Source: an uncultured Prevotella sp. | Lineage (GTDB): Bacteria > Bacteroidota > Bacteroidia > Bacteroidales > Bacteroidaceae | Direction of reading: 5' to 3' | NCBI GenBank assembly: GCA_934217675.1 | Contig: CAKQCV010000031.1 | Span: 1-28,126, forward strand | Length of the DNA: 28,126 bases | Shown here: positions 24,814 to 28,126 of the stretch, one piece after another | Layout: each line of letters starts with the position of its first letter | Position numbering within the stretch: position 1 is the stretch's first letter | Notes under the pieces: generated by a model | The model's database searches: none | Told to the model about the DNA's origin: nothing | What the model saw: the letters and a program-made list of their open reading frames with translations, nothing else | Made by a program: the position numbers and the translations under genes

Positions 24814-26013
24814 ATGGTGAAGTTGATAAAAGCTATTATAGTTGTCCTTTTTGTTACAGTGGGATTATGCTCATGTTCGGATGATGGTAATGAAGACAAG
24901 GTCGTTTCAGACAATACCATACTTGTGTATATGCCTTGGACAGGAAATGATTCTAATTTATTGTCATGTTTCAAGACAAATATCTTAGACATGAAAGAAT
25001 CTGTTACGGATTACGGTATTCGTTCCGGTAATCGTATATTGATTTTCTTTTCAGAGTCAGCATCATCCGCTCGACTTTTTGAGCTCAAGAAGGAGAAAGG
25101 GAAATGTATTGAAAAGGAACTAAAGCAATACAGCAATCCTGTAGGAACGGCAACAGGTATTGCCGGAATTCTTGCTGATGTGGAAAAAGAATCACCATCA
25201 TTACATTACTCTATGATAATTGGTGGGCATGGTTTGGGATGGATAAATTCTGATACGTATAATGGTAAGGCAAGTGCATCAGTAAAACGCATTATGTCGA
25301 TGAAATCTCAAGATTTGCCCTTTACCCGTTTCTTCGGTAGCGTGTCGGATGGCTTTCAGACAGATGTATCAACTCTTGCCGATGGCATCAGGCAGTCTGG
25401 TCTTGATATGCGCTTTATCCTGTTTGATGCCTGTAATATGGCGAATGTAGAAACAGTGTATGAATTGAAAGATGTTACGGATTATGTGATAGCCTGTCCA
25501 ACAGAAATAATGGGGTATGGCATGCCGTATAAACAAATACTGCCGTATCTGTGGGGCACTCCGGATTACAAATCAGTATGCTCAGAGATGATAGACTACT
25601 ATAAAAAATATACATACGGAGGTTCTGCTTATCCTTATGCCACGATTAGTGTAGTAGATTGCTCGCAACTTGAAGCCTTAGCATATAGAATGCGACTTGT
25701 AAATGCTTCAATGAGCGATGAAAACGCTATTGATGGTGTACAGATTCTTGATGGCTATTATCCCCATTTGTTTTTTGACCTTGCTGACTATATTTCGCAC
25801 TTTTGCAGGGATAATGATTTAGCAGCAGCTTTTCTTGCCCAACTTTCACTTGCTGTTCCATATAAGGGCAATACAGAATTTTTCTATACTGAATTAAGCT
25901 TTCCGCATGTTATAAAATTAGACTCATACTGTGGCATTACAGTTTCTGATCCAAGTAAAAACAGTTATGCCTCTGATAAGCAGTCCACTTCATGGTGGAA
26001 AGCCACTCATTGA
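24814..26013 (+). CDS. Clostripain-like (C11) cysteine peptidase lipoprotein
   Basis: Predicted lipid-anchored cysteine peptidase of the clostripain clan, 399 residues. The signal ends in lipobox LCSC with Cys21, followed by SDDGNED, an acidic stretch. The catalytic His139 lies in MIIGGHGLGW and the catalytic Cys207 in FILFDACNMANVE, the caspase-like dyad of clan CD. ILVYMPWTGN and PTEIMGYGMPY are conserved family blocks. The end, STSWWKATH, is the usual terminus of Bacteroidetes members, so the gene is complete. It starts 33 bases after glsB with no clear terminator or promoter, so it may be co-transcribed with the lipid genes. It converges on dgt. Clostripains cleave after Arg; whether this one does cannot be told. 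Confidence 0.9.
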   Translation: MVKLIKAIIVVLFVTVGLCSCSDDGNEDKVVSDNTILVYMPWTGNDSNLLSCFKTNILDMKESVTDYGIRSGNRILIFFSESASSARLFELKKEKGKCIEKELKQYSNPVGTATGIAGILADVEKESPSLHYSMIIGGHGLGWINSDTYNGKASASVKRIMSMKSQDLPFTRFFGSVSDGFQTDVSTLADGIRQSGLDMRFILFDACNMANVETVYELKDVTDYVIACPTEIMGYGMPYKQILPYLWGTPDYKSVCSEMIDYYKKYTYGGSAYPYATISVVDCSQLEALAYRMRLVNASMSDENAIDGVQILDGYYPHLFFDLADYISHFCRDNDLAAAFLAQLSLAVPYKGNTEFFYTELSFPHVIKLDSYCGITVSDPSKNSYASDKQSTSWWKATH

Positions 26014-26047
26014 GATGAACCGTATGATTTGTTATCGGTATATGGCT

Positions 26048-26067
26048 TTCCTATTATATAATAGGAA
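26048..26067. other. 20-bp perfect palindrome over the dgt stop codon
   Basis: TTCCTATTAT joined to ATAATAGGAA is a perfect palindrome that includes the dgt stop (26054-26056) and lies 34 bases after the clostripain gene. It can fold as an 8-bp stem with an ATAT loop. It may end both converging transcripts, but there is no T run on either strand. Confidence 0.4.
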
Positions 26068-27391
26068 GACTTATGCCATTGATTTTTTGGTATATGTCGA
26101 GAGCGAACACGTCTGTCATGCCACTGATATAGTCAACAACAGCCATAATCCTTGTTTCAAGGTCAGGAGATGTTATATCGTATTGACTGCTCACTCTGCT
26201 TATCAATTGTCTTGAATAGAACCTGTCCGGATGAACAGCAGCTTCTGTCATGATTTCCATTAATGTTTCCATAATCTTAAAACCGCTAAGTTCCACGTCA
26301 AGCACAGGCTTACTTTTGTATATCTTTTCTATTGATACTTTGGTACATTCCTTATATGCTGAACGTTGAGGCTCAGGGATATTATCTATAAGGCACTCAT
26401 TGAACGTTCCATTCAATATTTCGTTCTCATGTTCAATGAAAGTTTTTGCACAAGCATTCTCAAGCTTGCCTATAGCACAAGCTCTCATGTATATCACCTT
26501 TTCGTTGTCATCGGTTATTCCCTCACTTATAATCCTTTGTTCTATACCTTTTCTTGTGGTTTCATCGAAAAATCCCAATAATAAACGTTTGGTTTCATCG
26601 AAAGACAGAATCTTCAGCTTATGTGAATCTTCTATGTCCATTATCTCATAACAGATGTCATCTGCTGCTTCAACCAAGTATACTAATGGGTGGCGACAGA
26701 AAGCCATTGGTTCATTGGGGTGTGATTTGCATATAATGCCCAATTCATCGGCAATTTTTTTGAATATCTCCTTTTCTGTATTAAAAAATCCAAACTTGCC
26801 GTGATTTCCGGCAAGAGCCGATTCAAATGGATATTTTACGATAGATGCAAGTGTTGTATAAGTCATGACGAATCCACCGTCTCTTCTGCCATTAAATCGG
26901 TGAGCCAGCAATCTGAATGCATTGGCGTTGCCCTCAAAGTGAGTAATATCGTTCCATAGCTCTTTGCTGATATAATTTTTTAGAAAAGCTCCTTTTCCTT
27001 CTGTGAAGAATGTTTGTATTGCTTTTTCTCCACTATGTCCAAATGGTGGATTTCCCATATCATGTGCAAGACACGCTGTGCTTACAATTGTTCCAATCTC
27101 AGGAAACAGAGTGCTTCCAAGTTCTGGATGCTTCTTCTGTAGGGCTGTAGCCACATCATTTCCGAGTGACATACCTACGCTTGCCACCTCAAGACTATGA
27201 GTAAGTCGGTTATGTACAAATATGCTGCCAGGCAAAGGAAACACCTGAGTTTTGTTTTGCATACGTCTGAACGGTGCTGAGAAAATAAGTCTGTCATAGT
27301 CACGTTTGAATTCGCTACGGTCATCATGCCGCTCTATGTGTCGTTCTTCCTGTCCCAAACGTTTGTTTGATATGAGATCTTTCCAGTTCAT
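26054..27391 (-). CDS. dgt: Deoxyguanosinetriphosphate triphosphohydrolase (dGTPase)
   Basis: Hydrolyses dGTP, and often other dNTPs, to the nucleoside and triphosphate, controlling dNTP pools. It has 445 residues in the HD superfamily. The N-terminal signature HDDRSEFKRDYDRLIFSAPFRRMQNKTQVFP is characteristic of dGTPases. HD-domain metal ligands are His65 in NRLTHSLEVA and His110-Asp111 in CLAHDMGNPPFGHSGE, with a later Asp in VEAADDICYEIMD. No signal peptide; cytoplasmic. It is transcribed away from the LOG gene from an inverted-repeat promoter region and converges on the clostripain gene, with 40 bases between stops. Confidence 0.95.
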   Translation of the reverse strand: MNWKDLISNKRLGQEERHIERHDDRSEFKRDYDRLIFSAPFRRMQNKTQVFPLPGSIFVHNRLTHSLEVASVGMSLGNDVATALQKKHPELGSTLFPEIGTIVSTACLAHDMGNPPFGHSGEKAIQTFFTEGKGAFLKNYISKELWNDITHFEGNANAFRLLAHRFNGRRDGGFVMTYTTLASIVKYPFESALAGNHGKFGFFNTEKEIFKKIADELGIICKSHPNEPMAFCRHPLVYLVEAADDICYEIMDIEDSHKLKILSFDETKRLLLGFFDETTRKGIEQRIISEGITDDNEKVIYMRACAIGKLENACAKTFIEHENEILNGTFNECLIDNIPEPQRSAYKECTKVSIEKIYKSKPVLDVELSGFKIMETLMEIMTEAAVHPDRFYSRQLISRVSSQYDITSPDLETRIMAVVDYISGMTDVFALDIYQKINGISLPII

Positions 27392-27414
27392 GATAATTTA
27401 TATTAATTCTGTGG

Positions 27415-27452
27415 CAAAGATAATGCAAAAGAAAATAAAAGCATTATCTTTA
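27415..27452. promoter_or_regulatory. Inverted repeat carrying both divergent -7 elements (dgt and LOG gene)
   Basis: AAAGATAATGC (27416-27426) and GCATTATCTTT (27441-27451) are exact reverse complements with a 14-base A-rich spacer. Each arm reads outward as a -7 element: TATCTTTG on the minus strand (27422-27415) for dgt, and TATCTTTA on the plus strand (27445-27452, one mismatch to TAnnTTTG) for the LOG gene. The -33 position of each promoter falls on the other's -7 element, so the two promoters overlap and may compete. Confidence 0.55.
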
Positions 27453-27479
27453 CACTCAAAATATTAAAACAATATACAA

Positions 27480-28013
27480 ATGAAAATAGCAATATTCTGT
27501 TCTGCAAATAACAATATCGATAAAGAATATTTCGATAAAACTGACGAATTGGGTCGCTGGTGTGCTAAAAACGGCCATTCCATCGTGTTTGGCGGTTGTG
27601 ATATGGGACTTATGGAGTGTGTAGCAAAAGCTGCAATCGAGGAGGGTGGAATGACAATAGGCGTTGTTCCCTCAAAAATAGAAGATAATGGGCATGTAAG
27701 CCAATATCTGTCTGTAGAGATTCCATGCAATAACCTTAGCGACAGGAAAGATTTAATGATAGACCGTAGCGATATCATTATTGCTTTGCCAGGTGGATTA
27801 GGTACTCTTGATGAAATTTTTACTGTTGCAGCATCTTCCACTATAGGTTATCATCATAAGAAAGTCATTTTGTATAATCTGAAAGGTTTTTGGAATTCAC
27901 TTATCGCTTTGCTTGATGACCTCCAAGATAAAGGAATGATAAGGGGAGATTATCATGAACATATTGTTGTTGCTGAAACGATAGATGACATAAAGAATTT
28001 GATAAAAGAATGA
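27480..28013 (+). CDS. LOG-family protein (TIGR00730-type, possible cytokinin riboside monophosphate phosphoribohydrolase)
   Basis: Rossmann-fold protein of 177 residues. The family motif PGGLGTLDE is at 104-112, with Arg89-Lys90 just before it, together forming the nucleotide-binding active site of LOG enzymes, which release the base from nucleoside 5'-monophosphates such as AMP. The first glycine loop is FGGCDMGLMECV at 37-48, where many homologues read GGG..GLMG; Cys40 and Glu46 are unusual. No signal peptide. Many bacterial homologues are misnamed lysine decarboxylases, which this is not. It is divergent from dgt, sharing the promoter region, which hints at a link to nucleotide turnover. 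The physiological substrate is unknown. Confidence 0.92.
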   Translation: MKIAIFCSANNNIDKEYFDKTDELGRWCAKNGHSIVFGGCDMGLMECVAKAAIEEGGMTIGVVPSKIEDNGHVSQYLSVEIPCNNLSDRKDLMIDRSDIIIALPGGLGTLDEIFTVAASSTIGYHHKKVILYNLKGFWNSLIALLDDLQDKGMIRGDYHEHIVVAETIDDIKNLIKE

Positions 28014-28038
28014 TGAAAGTAATGATTTACTATAAAGA

Positions 28039-28126
28039 ATGACAATATATGGGTCACCTGCAAAAGCGTGTGGCAAACTAAACACAATAAAACTCCTAAT
28101 AGTCCGTTTTAAGAATCAAAAAACGT
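28039..28126 (+). CDS. Possible start of a further gene, cut by the window end
   Basis: The ATG at 28039 opens a frame that stays open to the last base (29 codons; begins MTIYGSPAKACGKL). There is no ribosome-binding site or clear promoter and the length is too short to judge. No family recognised. It may be chance in AT-rich DNA. Confidence 0.2.
   Translation, partial: MTIYGSPAKACGKLNTIKLLIVRFKNQKT

Noticed and set aside
1..28126. tRNA, rRNA, CRISPR, insertion sequence, prophage or integrase signals
   Set aside because: None seen on reading; gene order is continuous and typical for a Bacteroidales chromosome.

Overview
The window looks like a chromosomal segment of a Bacteroidales bacterium, most likely in the Prevotella/Segatella group. 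The evidence is a SusC/SusD pair, lipoproteins with Bacteroidetes-type lipoboxes, -7 elements of the TAnnTTTG type, low-GC DNA, and two secreted proteins ending in the short 'NLAGQ...YKG.VI.NG.K' tail common in Prevotella. I see no tRNA, rRNA, CRISPR array, insertion sequence or prophage. No stretch longer than about 300 bases lacks a gene. The calls rest on reading motifs by eye; no database search was run.

Layout. (1) 60-9507 (+) is a five-gene SusCD operon: SusC porin, SusD lipoprotein, an HExxH zinc metallopeptidase lipoprotein, a DUF4302 lipoprotein and an unrecognised secreted protein. It is closed by a strong terminator. No carbohydrate enzyme is present. (2) 9745-12006 (+) is a secreted M6-family metalloprotease with its own promoter and terminator. 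(3) 12153-13031 (+) is an AraC-family regulator. It converges on a minus-strand pair, ung and a cysteine-rich DUF3109 protein, across a shared bidirectional terminator. (4) 14673-20229 (+) is a tightly packed housekeeping operon: topA, aroK, speA, argB. (5) 20307-21285 (+) is an ECF sigma factor with a well-formed ECF-type promoter in front of it, overlapped by a membrane protein that is probably its anti-sigma factor. (6) 21520-22749 (+) is an M16 peptidase. (7) 22869-26013 (+) is an O-acyltransferase and GNAT N-acyltransferase pair resembling the glycine-lipid genes glsA/glsB of Bacteroides, followed by a clostripain-like lipoprotein. (8) dgt (-) and a LOG-family gene (+) diverge from a region built on an 11-bp inverted repeat. 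The last 88 bases hold a possible start of another gene.

How they work together. The left third (1-12 kb) looks like a nutrient-acquisition region biased to protein or peptide: an importer, a surface metallopeptidase and a secreted protease, with an AraC regulator next door. The rest is conserved core metabolism: DNA topology and repair, shikimate, arginine and agmatine, membrane aminolipids and dNTP pools, plus one ECF stress-type signalling pair.
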